Notes under the pieces: generated by a model
Seen by the model: only the letters and a program-made list of their open reading frames with translations
What the model was told of the DNA's origin: nothing
The model's database searches: none
Shown here: positions 46,136 to 53,451 of the stretch, piece after piece
How positions within the stretch are numbered: position 1 is the stretch's first letter
How the letters are laid out: every line of letters begins with the position of its first letter
Made by a program: the position numbers and the translations under genes
Assembly: GCA_030646715.1 (NCBI GenBank)
Contig: JAUSLJ010000033.1
Location: 186,001 to 250,000 of the forward strand
From: Agitococcus sp.
GTDB lineage: Bacteria; Pseudomonadota; Gammaproteobacteria; Pseudomonadales; Moraxellaceae
DNA: 64,000 bases
Direction: 5' to 3'

Positions 46136-47404
46136 TTACGCCGCTTTACCTATCAAGTATCTATCCACCATCGACGACTCTAATTTATCGCGTAAGAAAT
46201 CTAAGGATTTACCTGTGTCCCTTAAATGCGTTTTTATCAGCGGAAAGATATGTAAGCCTTGAACGTATTCCCATAGTTCGTCGATAGAGAACCGTTGTCG
46301 GGCATAGAGTGAAACCATATTGCCCAGTAAGTTAGCGATATTTCTCACGACTGACGGCGACACGCTTTTTTTTTCCCGTACACAGGGAATAAAGGCATAT
46401 TTTGCCCGTAGGTTATCGGGTGCATCATCTCTGAGGAGTTGCCAAATCGGGGCTAGGGTATGTGTCGTGGACTCTAAGCGGTTGTTGTTCAGGCCGTAAC
46501 TCCATATCTCACGCAAATACGGATACCAGCGATAAGCAGTCGTGGCATTTTTAATCCCCATGCCTTGTGCCAACTCGTTTAACACCGTGTGATGAAAGCG
46601 TAATTCAATGCGCCATACGGGTAAGGCGGGATTATGTTTTTCGCCCCATACCCCATGCCAGAAGTCGGTTTTGTCGTGTTTGTCGATTTCTAAATCTTTG
46701 CGGTATAAACACACCTGTAAAGCATCCGCCTTGCCGAAAGTGAACGATTGACCATCGCCGTAAGTGGTTGCCACTTCAGACAGGTTAAACCTGGCTTCGG
46801 ATACCCCTAAATAGGCTTTGATGTTTTTGGTGCGCGTGACGAATTTGTCTAAAAAGTCTTTGGCAGGTTGCCAGCCTTGAAAATCACAGCATAAGTGAAT
46901 GGCGACGGCTGAAGCTTGCCAACCCCGCTCTAAACACTGTTTGGCAAAGCGATGTAAAAAGTTTGTGGTTTCAGAACGCCGTTTCATAATGAAGTGCGGT
47001 GAGACTTCGATTTTTAAGTGGGTGCCTTCGGTTTCTAAACTGGCGTAGTACGAAGCGACTAAAATAATGATGCCCAGCGCGTTATTTTGCAGTTTGTAGC
47101 GATAGCCCGACATTTTGCCCATCTTGGAAACACTGAACGAGTGGTCTAGTAGGCTAAACAGGCCATCGGTGTCTAAAGCATAGTCCAGTTGTTTTAATAA
47201 TCCTTTACGGGGAATGCCTTTGTAGAGCTGTCTGATGGTATCTGTGCCAAAGTGGAGTATCTCGACTCTGGATAAATCGACCATGCCCTTATGCGTCATA
47301 AACAATCGACCTTTCGGGTCTTGTTGGGCTTCTTTAGTCACCATATCAATGATTTTGAGGGATTGAACGCTATAACGGTTGGACTCTCTGACGCGCTTGT
47401 TCAT
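46136..47404 (-). CDS. phage replication initiator (Pf/RstA-type)
   Basis: 422 residues. Position between zot and int matches the Rep gene of Pf prophages. Segments such as LKIEVSPHFI, HLCCDFQG and VWRIELRFHHTVLNEL resemble Rep_trans/RstA-like rolling-circle initiators. I cannot fix the catalytic Tyr with confidence. It would nick the double-stranded replicative form to start rolling-circle replication. Confidence 0.75.
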   Translation of the reverse strand: MNKRVRESNRYSVQSLKIIDMVTKEAQQDPKGRLFMTHKGMVDLSRVEILHFGTDTIRQLYKGIPRKGLLKQLDYALDTDGLFSLLDHSFSVSKMGKMSGYRYKLQNNALGIIILVASYYASLETEGTHLKIEVSPHFIMKRRSETTNFLHRFAKQCLERGWQASAVAIHLCCDFQGWQPAKDFLDKFVTRTKNIKAYLGVSEARFNLSEVATTYGDGQSFTFGKADALQVCLYRKDLEIDKHDKTDFWHGVWGEKHNPALPVWRIELRFHHTVLNELAQGMGIKNATTAYRWYPYLREIWSYGLNNNRLESTTHTLAPIWQLLRDDAPDNLRAKYAFIPCVREKKSVSPSVVRNIANLLGNMVSLYARQRFSIDELWEYVQGLHIFPLIKTHLRDTGKSLDFLRDKLESSMVDRYLIGKAA

Positions 47405-47488
47405 CTCTGATAATCCTATTGTGGTGTAATGTGGTTCATTGGGTGTCTTTGGTGTTAACTAATCAGACGTGTTACAGGAACGTCTCTT

Positions 47489-48664
47489 TTAATTGGTCGC
47501 CAAACTTTGCGGCAATGAGGACACCCCCCGAGAGCGGGTTCCCCCCTCATTGCCGCTTAAAGTTGGCTTGGAGCTATTAAAGTTTTTGCTTGGGTTTGCG
47601 TCGGTTTGGGGTAAATCACAAGTGATGTAATCGTAAAAGTTTTGAAACTTGACTTTGAATAAGCAAGAACCGAGAGACTCGACGGTATAACCTGCAAAAG
47701 TGAGTTCTTTGTCGGTTACGGTTGAGACGAGTTGACCGTTTTGGCTCAGTAAGACGTTATAAAGAAAGCGTGTTTTATCGAACGATTCAATATAGCCGCC
47801 AATGTGCATTTGCAATTTGTAATACGGGTGAGATGCGGCGATTTTGTCCTCATCTTTAGTTTTAGACTGCATTTGCTGAGGCTGGTTAGATGCTTGGTTA
47901 ACTGGCAATTGAACAATTGGCGAAGCTATTGGAGGCTTAACGATTGATTTTGCTTGCGGTGAGAACGGCATTGGGTTTGTAGCAAGGCGATACAGACCAA
48001 ACACTAATAACGGTATGCCGAGCATGAATGTCCAATGTTTCCAAATTGGCTTTATATCGTCGGCACTGGCTTCTTTAGCCGAAGAACTGGACTTAGTATG
48101 AGAGTTATAAAATGGAAAGAATTTTGATTCGTAGGTGCGGATCGTTTGATTAACTATTTCACCCCGTACGCCATCTTGTACCTTTCGGACATAAGAATTA
48201 GGCGAACCTAGTGCAATATTTTTACGGACTCTATAAACGATATGGACATCATCGCGCAAAGACTTCCAAATCTTGCCGTAACTTTGAGTAATCAAGATTA
48301 CGTCGGCTAGTTCGTGCCGGTTTTCGCCAAACCATTCTTGTACTTGTTTGTTAATTTCACCCTGTGGAAAGCATCTTTGGCATTCGTCTATGACATAGAG
48401 AGATCCTATAGGATTATCACCTGCCATTCGCCAAGAGTCGCCAAAATCGTTAATGGCTTTAAAAGGAATAGGGTTTTGTTGTGTGGGTTTCACCATCTTG
48501 ATTAAATCGGCCTTTTCATCGCCAAAAACAGCGCGAAAATGCTCAAGATTCAAAGGTAAGTTAGTAATGACTTGGCGGCCTTTTTCTATCGCAGGGATAA
48601 TATGAAAAACAACAGCTTCATAACTTTTGCCGCTTCCTTGCGTGCCTATGAGTAAATTAATCAT
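47489..48664 (-). CDS. zot: zonular occludens toxin-like morphogenesis ATPase (pI)
   Basis: 391 residues. The cytoplasmic ATPase domain has Walker A GTQGSGKSYEA near 7-17 and Walker B-like SLYVIDECQRCFP near 88-100. A single transmembrane helix follows (FMLGIPLLVFGLYRLA, near 213-228), then a periplasmic tail. It is the motor for extrusion of filamentous virions across the inner membrane. It starts 1 bp from the pVI stop. Confidence 0.93.
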   Translation of the reverse strand: MINLLIGTQGSGKSYEAVVFHIIPAIEKGRQVITNLPLNLEHFRAVFGDEKADLIKMVKPTQQNPIPFKAINDFGDSWRMAGDNPIGSLYVIDECQRCFPQGEINKQVQEWFGENRHELADVILITQSYGKIWKSLRDDVHIVYRVRKNIALGSPNSYVRKVQDGVRGEIVNQTIRTYESKFFPFYNSHTKSSSSAKEASADDIKPIWKHWTFMLGIPLLVFGLYRLATNPMPFSPQAKSIVKPPIASPIVQLPVNQASNQPQQMQSKTKDEDKIAASHPYYKLQMHIGGYIESFDKTRFLYNVLLSQNGQLVSTVTDKELTFAGYTVESLGSCLFKVKFQNFYDYITCDLPQTDANPSKNFNSSKPTLSGNEGGTRSRGVSSLPQSLATN

Positions 48665-48665
48665 G

Positions 48666-49118
48666 CTATGAGCCTAAGCGCGTAAAAGGTATCAACTGTA
48701 AAGTAATGCGAATAATTAGAGCGGTTACGATAAAAGCCATGCACTGGCCTAGGCCAACTAAGCCAATAATATTTAAGACTTCGGATGGCATTCCATCTAA
48801 AGCATTGGTGAAATTTAGTGCAGAAAATAGAGAGCCTAAGCCTGATAGTAGCGCGACCATCAAAGACATAAGCGCATCAAAAATAAAGTAAAAAAGGTCT
48901 TTGAGCATATCTAATGCAGTTAACAACATGGCTTTTAGAAAGTCTGTTATAGACTTAAAAACATCAAAAAAAATGTCACGTATATAGTTAATGACACTTT
49001 GAATTTTTTCATGAAGCCATGTTTTAAAGGCATCAATAATGCCGACACTAAATACAGGGTTACTGTAAGAGATTAAGTAAATAGTGAGTGATAAAAAGTA
49101 AGATAGTATAAAATCCAT
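48666..49118 (-). CDS. minor coat/assembly protein pVI (DUF2523)
   Basis: 150 residues from the ATG at 49118, preceded by GGTGG; a TTG four codons earlier is possible. Three hydrophobic stretches and the ending VLNIIGLVGLGQCMAFIVTA match DUF2523/pVI proteins of inoviruses. Together with pIII it would cap the virion end. It starts 1 bp after the pIII stop. Confidence 0.82.
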   Translation of the reverse strand: MDFILSYFLSLTIYLISYSNPVFSVGIIDAFKTWLHEKIQSVINYIRDIFFDVFKSITDFLKAMLLTALDMLKDLFYFIFDALMSLMVALLSGLGSLFSALNFTNALDGMPSEVLNIIGLVGLGQCMAFIVTALIIRITLQLIPFTRLGS

Positions 49119-49119
49119 T

Positions 49120-50436
49120 CTAACCACCAAATACGATGCGACGACAAAGCATCATTGTCGAAAATAAAAAGACTGCACGAAGAAAAGGCCAAATAATACA
49201 AGGCGGTGAGATAGATCCGCTATATTGCAGGAAAGTAAAAGAGAACGCAGGGCAAGAACCTGAATTAGGGACTCCCTGCTTGAATTGGTTTAGAGACTGA
49301 ACAAATGGTGTATTGTCAATTGCAGACTGATGACTATCCCATACGCCCTTAATGCCGTTTGGGTATTTTGTTTCCCACCATGACTTAGTGACAGTATTTT
49401 CTATTTTGGTCGGCTTAGTTAAAGAACCTGTTGACGCATTGCCATCTCCTGAACCTTCGCAGATAGATTTTGAAGGATCACAGGTAGTTGGGTTTTCACC
49501 TGTTGTTTTTGTAGACGTTGTAGTGGTTTTAACACCATTTTTGTCAGTTGTTTCTGTTGTTGTTGTCGTGGTTTTAGAGCCGTCGGCATTAGTTTTAGTT
49601 GTTGATGTTGTCTTAACACTTGACCCGTCGGGATTAGTTTTTGTAGATGAATTGTTTGGGGATGAAACAGCTTTAGAGGGTGCAGTAGATGTAGAGGGAA
49701 GATTACCTATATTGCCAGAACTGTTGGGTGGAGTTTCTGCACCTGTGATTGTAAGTGTGACATCGCAGGTAACTGGCATAGATGATGCTGGGTCAGCATC
49801 TGTTGTTAAGTTTGCAGCACCGTTACTACCTAAGCTTGGTCTAACATTTGAAATAGTAGCTTCGCATCCATCGATTGATGTATTTGTCCCGTCGAGTGGT
49901 GCATAATTAGTATCATGTGAGTCACATACAATCAACATATGAGTTTCATCTGTCCAATGACAGCCAGTTCCATGCGCAATACCGCACTGCATTTTTGATT
50001 CTTGTGTTTGTCCTGATTTTTCGGCGCATTTGTTATTATTTTGTGCGTTATCAGGGACACAAGAAGTTTCGCAACCGTTTAATTCAAGTTTTTCGTTTTC
50101 ACCGCATACTTGTGTTTTGACTTCGGCAAAGGCGGAAAATGGGCCTGTACTTGGTGATAGTGTACCCTCAGAATTATATGAATAAGATGTGAAAGATGCT
50201 TCAACGATATTTGATGACGTTCTGCATGCAGCTAAAGAAGTATTAGCATTAGAGATTTTTGATGAAAAATCAGAACAAGCGGATGATTCTGTCGTGTAAC
50301 AAGTATTATTAACAAATGGATGAACGCCTTTGTAATAAGTAAAAGTCTTTGCGTGAGCTGGAGGAGTTATTAAAAAAAATAATGAAAGTATTAAAACAAC
50401 TAACAAAAGTAAACGCGGAAGTGTACGAGACATCAT
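49120..50436 (-). CDS. adsorption protein pIII-like
   Basis: 438 residues. The ATG pair at 50436/50433 begins a clear signal peptide (LLLLVVLILSLFFLITPPAHA). A cysteine-rich receptor-binding part follows. A low-complexity Thr/Lys/Asp/Gly linker spans about 270-345 (TTTTTTETTDKNGVK), and a C-terminal membrane anchor lies near IIWPFLRAVFLFSTMML. This layout is the signature of pIII. Its start overlaps the stop of the 30-residue coat gene by one base. The receptor would be a host pilus. Confidence 0.85.
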   Translation of the reverse strand: MMSRTLPRLLLLVVLILSLFFLITPPAHAKTFTYYKGVHPFVNNTCYTTESSACSDFSSKISNANTSLAACRTSSNIVEASFTSYSYNSEGTLSPSTGPFSAFAEVKTQVCGENEKLELNGCETSCVPDNAQNNNKCAEKSGQTQESKMQCGIAHGTGCHWTDETHMLIVCDSHDTNYAPLDGTNTSIDGCEATISNVRPSLGSNGAANLTTDADPASSMPVTCDVTLTITGAETPPNSSGNIGNLPSTSTAPSKAVSSPNNSSTKTNPDGSSVKTTSTTKTNADGSKTTTTTTETTDKNGVKTTTTSTKTTGENPTTCDPSKSICEGSGDGNASTGSLTKPTKIENTVTKSWWETKYPNGIKGVWDSHQSAIDNTPFVQSLNQFKQGVPNSGSCPAFSFTFLQYSGSISPPCIIWPFLRAVFLFSTMMLCRRIVFGG

Positions 50437-50528
50437 TAACGCCCCATCGCTTGGATAAAGACGAACGCACTGATAGCACCAATCAAAGCAATTAAGACCC
50501 AAAAAAGTGCTAAAAGTGCGCCTGTCAT
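50436..50528 (-). CDS. 30-residue hydrophobic minor coat protein (pVII/pIX-like)
   Basis: Translation MTGALLALFWVLIALIGAIS then AFVFIQAMGR: one transmembrane helix and a short basic tail. Its TAA shares a base with the pIII ATG. It lies 5 bp after the coat gene. The size and position fit a virion-tip protein of inoviruses. Confidence 0.75.
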   Translation of the reverse strand: MTGALLALFWVLIALIGAISAFVFIQAMGR

Positions 50529-50533
50529 TTCGC

Positions 50534-50668
50534 TTACGCCTTAGAAATAGCGCGTTTAGCCAGGGTGATACCTTTGAAGGCCATTGCAATACCGACAATG
50601 ACTGCGCCAATGGTTGTTGCAAATGTGCTAACCGTGGTTAGGTTTACAGCAGCTAAAATTGTATCCAT
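50534..50668 (-). CDS. major coat protein candidate (pVIII-like), 44 residues
   Basis: Starts MDTILAAVNLTTVSTFATT, then a hydrophobic helix (IGAVIVGIAMAF) and a basic end (KGITLAKRAISKA). An acidic start, hydrophobic middle and basic C-terminus that faces DNA are the major-coat pattern. It has no cleavable signal peptide, unlike Pf1 and M13, which is unusual. An AGGTG site precedes the ATG. Confidence 0.75.
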   Translation of the reverse strand: MDTILAAVNLTTVSTFATTIGAVIVGIAMAFKGITLAKRAISKA

Positions 50669-50685
50669 TTGGACACCTCATGTTT

Positions 50686-50925
50686 TCAAAGTTTAGAAAT
50701 TGCCATTTTTGCTGCGCCTATGGCGTAGCCTAATGACCAAAATAGCAATACAACGCCAAAACCCCAGCTAAAAACAGAAAGTACTTGCTCAGGTGTAACT
50801 GTGTAAGCTTGAACCATAAGCGAGTAATCAGACTGATGAAGTAAAACGTAGGTCGGACAAGTGCCGTCAGTGTTCGTATTTACAGCCTGTAAAGTTCCGT
50901 TTGTTCTAAGCGTTATACATTGCAT
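50686..50925 (-). CDS. small inoviral membrane protein
   Basis: 79 residues. The first half is hydrophilic with one Cys besides C3 (DGTCPTYVLL). The second half is one membrane helix (VFSWGFGVVLLFWSLGYAIG) with a Lys at each side. It lies between the SSB-like and coat genes, where Pf phages carry similar short proteins. Exact role unknown. Confidence 0.7.
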   Translation of the reverse strand: MQCITLRTNGTLQAVNTNTDGTCPTYVLLHQSDYSLMVQAYTVTPEQVLSVFSWGFGVVLLFWSLGYAIGAAKMAISKL

Positions 50926-50951
50926 TGCTTTACCCCTCTTGCGAGAGTCGG

Positions 50952-51278
50952 TTAAGCGGCTTTACCCGCTAAATTCGTGGATGGCTTAGAGGCTTTGACG
51001 CCAATGACATACAACTTTGTAGAGTTGGCCGCGCCTGTGCGGAGTTCGGCAGTAATGTCACATTGCAATAAGGGCGTGGAGACACTGTCAAAGAGTTTAC
51101 GAAAGTCACTTTCGAGGCTGGGGTCAGCACTGAGTTTCATGACTTCACCGCCGATCACCGCTTTGTTGGTACCGTCGGCTTGTTGGTAAGCCCAGAGGGT
51201 TAAATAGTTGGTGCCTTCGACTGAAACGGGTTTGACCGAAATCAGGTTGACGGTCAGTTCTTGCTTGAGATTAAACAT
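50952..51278 (-). CDS. ssDNA-binding protein (gene V-like)
   Basis: 108 residues from the ATG at 51278 (GGAG upstream). Small beta-rich protein (LTVNLISVKPVSVEG; NYLTLWAYQQADG; KLYVIGVKASKP) with a Lys/Ala end. Position upstream of the coat genes matches the ssDNA-binding protein of Pf phages, which coats progeny ssDNA before packaging. Assignment is by position, size and fold pattern. Confidence 0.72.
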   Translation of the reverse strand: MFNLKQELTVNLISVKPVSVEGTNYLTLWAYQQADGTNKAVIGGEVMKLSADPSLESDFRKLFDSVSTPLLQCDITAELRTGAANSTKLYVIGVKASKPSTNLAGKAA

Positions 51279-51365
51279 GGGTAGCTCCATCCCCTATAAA
51301 ACAAGGCTGCCTGAATCGGGGAGCTTCAGACCTTGGATAATTTCGCCCGCTGGGCGAGAAACAAA

Positions 51366-51428
51366 GAAAACGACAAACGGCACTCAGAAACGCGATGACC
51401 TGCTGTTAGTTAGCCGTTTGTCCTTTTC
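51366..51428. repeat. long inverted repeat, candidate phage origin or packaging signal
   Basis: GAAAACGACAAACGGC (51366-51381) and GCCGTTTGTCCTTTTC (51413-51428) pair at 15 of 16 positions around a 31-nt loop. A smaller hairpin TCGCCC/GGGCGA lies just to the left. It is in the only sizeable gap of the phage core; such hairpins are used as origins or packaging signals in filamentous phages. Confidence 0.65.
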
Positions 51429-51434
51429 TCTGTT

Positions 51435-51466
51435 TGACGGGTAAAGCACACTGCGCTAACCCGTCA
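51435..51466 (-). terminator. hairpin at the end of the 67-residue gene
   Basis: Perfect 8-bp arms TGACGGGT/ACCCGTCA with a 16-nt loop, overlapping the stop codon of the small gene. It could be a terminator or part of the structured origin region. Confidence 0.5.
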
Positions 51467-51659
51467 CTTGTTCGTCAATGCTGAGAATTTCGGAATACTT
51501 GAACTTCTTGAGCGTCCGTAATTGTTCAGCGGCTAATTTCTGTGCTTCTGCCAAGGTCTTGGCAAAGACGTAAAACGAAAATTCAAATTTGTTGACTTTG
51601 GTTTCAACGCGGAACTTCTTCTCTTCTGTTGGGTGAGGCGCAGGCGTATGTGTTGACAT
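51456..51659 (-). CDS. 67-residue phage protein of unknown function
   Basis: Charged, with a predicted beta strand (KFEFSFYVFAK) and an amphipathic helix (LAEAQKLAAEQLRTLKKF). No signal or membrane segment. It lies between the excisionase-like and SSB-like genes on the same strand. I do not recognise a family. Confidence 0.6.
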   Translation of the reverse strand: MSTHTPAPHPTEEKKFRVETKVNKFEFSFYVFAKTLAEAQKLAAEQLRTLKKFKYSEILSIDEQVTG

Positions 51660-51678
51660 GGCGATGACTACTTAAGCT

Positions 51679-51906
51679 TTAAGGTGTGATTTCGGCTTGG
51701 GCTTGTTGGCATTCCTGCATCAAGGCGACCAAGTTAATAAGGGAGTACTTACCGAGTTTGATGGTGGGCAAATAGCCACGGTCGCACATACCGCGAATCA
51801 CGCCTTCGTCTAAACCTGAGAACTGAGCGAAGCGTTCACGGGTGCAAACAGGAACAAACGCACATTGCACTGAAGCAACACTTGGCAAATTCACGGATTC
51901 GGTCAT
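51679..51906 (-). CDS. excisionase/MerR-like DNA-binding protein
   Basis: 75 residues from the ATG at 51906 (AGGAG upstream). RERFAQFSGLDEGVIRGMCDRG followed by YLPTIKLGKYSLINL is the winged-helix pattern of AlpA/Xis-like proteins. In Pf4 the gene at this place (XisF4) controls both excision and replication. It is divergent from the repressor, making a typical lysogeny switch. Confidence 0.75.
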   Translation of the reverse strand: MTESVNLPSVASVQCAFVPVCTRERFAQFSGLDEGVIRGMCDRGYLPTIKLGKYSLINLVALMQECQQAQAEITP

Positions 51907-51950
51907 AATCACTCCTTTGTGTCTCACTATGTGCCACTATGCTGGCTCTT

Positions 51951-52016
51951 TATGTACAATATGCATGTAATATGTACATATTAGTACGAGATACATAGTA
52001 CACGCAATAGGTACAT
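51951..52016. promoter_or_regulatory. repressor operator array in the phage switch region
   Basis: ATGTAC/GTACAT units recur at 51952 (TATGTACA), 51971-51980 (palindrome TATGTACATA), 51992 (TACATAGTACA) and 52011 (GTACAT), between divergent excisionase-like and repressor genes. Regular repetition of a palindrome suggests binding sites for one or both regulators. Confidence 0.65.
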
Positions 52017-52026
52017 TAATATTTTT

Positions 52027-52308
52027 ATGAAAACGTCAATTACAGAAAGAGCTTTATTGCTGATTAGCAAAACCAATCTTGATGATTTATCAAGAGCTGG
52101 GGATACTGGTTATGTAAGATGGCAAAACATCAAACGAGAAAGAGCTAGGGTTGGCGCAGAAGAAATTGAGATTCTAGGCAATATCTACCCACAGTATGCC
52201 TATTGGTTAACTACAGGGAATATAATGCCAGAGTCAGGACAGACCAGCCCTGAGTTTGACGAGCTGGCACGGCTGGAAAAGCCTCAAAAGTCAGGGACGC
52301 ACGATTAG
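52027..52308 (+). CDS. phage repressor C-like protein
   Basis: 93 residues. The helix-turn-helix (GYVRWQNIKRERARVGAEEI) and the following EILGNIYPQYAYWLTTG are as in small repressors of Pf-type prophages. It is divergent from the excisionase-like gene and expected to hold lysogeny. Its last 11 codons lie in a 33-bp direct repeat found again at 53261. Confidence 0.78.
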   Translation: MKTSITERALLLISKTNLDDLSRAGDTGYVRWQNIKRERARVGAEEIEILGNIYPQYAYWLTTGNIMPESGQTSPEFDELARLEKPQKSGTHD

Positions 52309-53293
52309 CTAGCAGGATGCTAGAAAAATGGGGAAAGGCAGATTTAATTGTTAACAAGGATGGTTAAGTTGTTATGTCTAAGAATTTAGATGATTTAAGC
52401 CCAGAAGCAATTGAAAGAATGCACAATGATATTGTCATCATGCGTGCATCAAAAGAAGCACAAAAAAAGACATGGCAATACTGGCCGCTAGTAGCAATTA
52501 TGCTTGGAGTTATTGGTGCTGGATATTTTGGTCTTTTAAGTGTTCAGCAAGACGTTGAGCGTGATCTTGCTTTAGCAGCTCGCAAAACACAACGAGAGGC
52601 AATGAGCCAAGAACAAAAACAACATGAAGCCTATTATCAAGGTATGAATGAGCAAACTTTTAACAATCAAGAACAAGAAGCAGAAAATGCGCGTATCGCT
52701 TGGGAAAACTACAACGAGGAACAAAGAAGGCTAAAAGTTAACGAAATATTGGCTATGGCGCAACAAGTTTCAAAAGGTGCTTATATCGATACACGTGCCG
52801 CTAACCAATATAATCAAACAGCTAAAATTAAAAGTTATTGGAAGTGTACGGACGATACAGGCGTAGCTACTTACAGCACTGAGCCTTGTAATTCTGATTC
52901 AAAGCAACCTCAGCAAAACACTTCTCGTGCGATGCTTGCCACAAAGCCGAATGAAAAAGAAATCCGAATCGTCGAGAGTCAAAGCGTTAATGTCATTCAC
53001 AACCCAAGACCTGCACCAAGAGTCATTAATAATACTGTCGTTGTGTATAGAAATGCCGATAACCAGCCAAACCTAAATAGAATGAACTCTCTTGACTGCC
53101 AAAATGCTAAACGGGCTTATAAGTTTGAAAAAGGCAGTTATTTTGGGAAGTCGTTTAATAGAGAACGCATACTAAACGACGTAGTGACTAAGTGTGGTGG
53201 TTGGCCTAGTGATTTGGAAGGGTAGGCCTAGCCTATGGGAAGGGTAGGCGGGGCTTCAATAGCCTCAAAAGTCGGGGACGCACGATTAGCTAG
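52280..53293. repeat. direct repeat pair bracketing the coiled-coil gene
   Basis: 33-bp units at 52280-52312 and 53261-53293 (AGCCTCAAAAGTC..GACGCACGATTAGCTAG) differ at one base. Similarity continues into AATGGGGAAA-GC-GATT after both. They show that this part of the phage was duplicated. Confidence 0.85.
52374..53225 (+). CDS. prophage membrane protein with coiled coil and DUF4124-like segment
   Basis: 283 residues. A cytoplasmic N-terminus precedes one membrane helix (YWPLVAIMLGVIGAGYFGLL, near 42-61). A Gln/Glu-rich coiled coil spans about 70-130. A DUF4124-like stretch follows (YWKCTDDTGVATYSTEPCNS, near 156-175), then a C-terminal region with two more Cys (LDCQNAK, TKCGG). It probably faces the periplasm. 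As an accessory gene of a lysogen it could act in superinfection exclusion; no direct evidence. A truncated second copy follows the downstream repeat. Confidence 0.7.
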   Translation: MSKNLDDLSPEAIERMHNDIVIMRASKEAQKKTWQYWPLVAIMLGVIGAGYFGLLSVQQDVERDLALAARKTQREAMSQEQKQHEAYYQGMNEQTFNNQEQEAENARIAWENYNEEQRRLKVNEILAMAQQVSKGAYIDTRAANQYNQTAKIKSYWKCTDDTGVATYSTEPCNSDSKQPQQNTSRAMLATKPNEKEIRIVESQSVNVIHNPRPAPRVINNTVVVYRNADNQPNLNRMNSLDCQNAKRAYKFEKGSYFGKSFNRERILNDVVTKCGGWPSDLEG

Positions 53294-53319
53294 TAAATGG
53301 GGAAAAGCGGATTAAATTA

Positions 53320-53397
53320 ATGACTATGGGCGAAAAAATAGAGCATAAAATCAGTAATCTAGACAATATTGAAAATGAAGTTGTGGTTATGCGTTAG
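53320..53397 (+). pseudogene. decayed second copy of the coiled-coil membrane gene
   Basis: A 25-codon frame whose end, ISNLDNIENEVVVMR, parallels the start of the intact gene (SKNLDDLSPEAIERMHNDIVIMR) and then hits a stop. It has the same distance and flanks relative to the second direct repeat as the intact gene has to the first. It is a remnant of the duplication. Confidence 0.6.
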
Positions 53398-53451
53398 TTG
53401 ATGTGTCAATTAATGCAACATTAAAAAATGGCTTAAATATCTAGGCACAAA

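Noticed and set aside
49352-49906. 184-codon plus-strand frame opposite pIII
   Set aside because: Antisense of the low-complexity pIII linker; Val/Ser-rich translation with no start signal.
53235-53315. 26-codon frame MGRVGGASIASKVGDARL.. before the gene remnant
   Set aside because: Lies on the duplicated repeat; no ribosome site, better explained as a by-product of the duplication.
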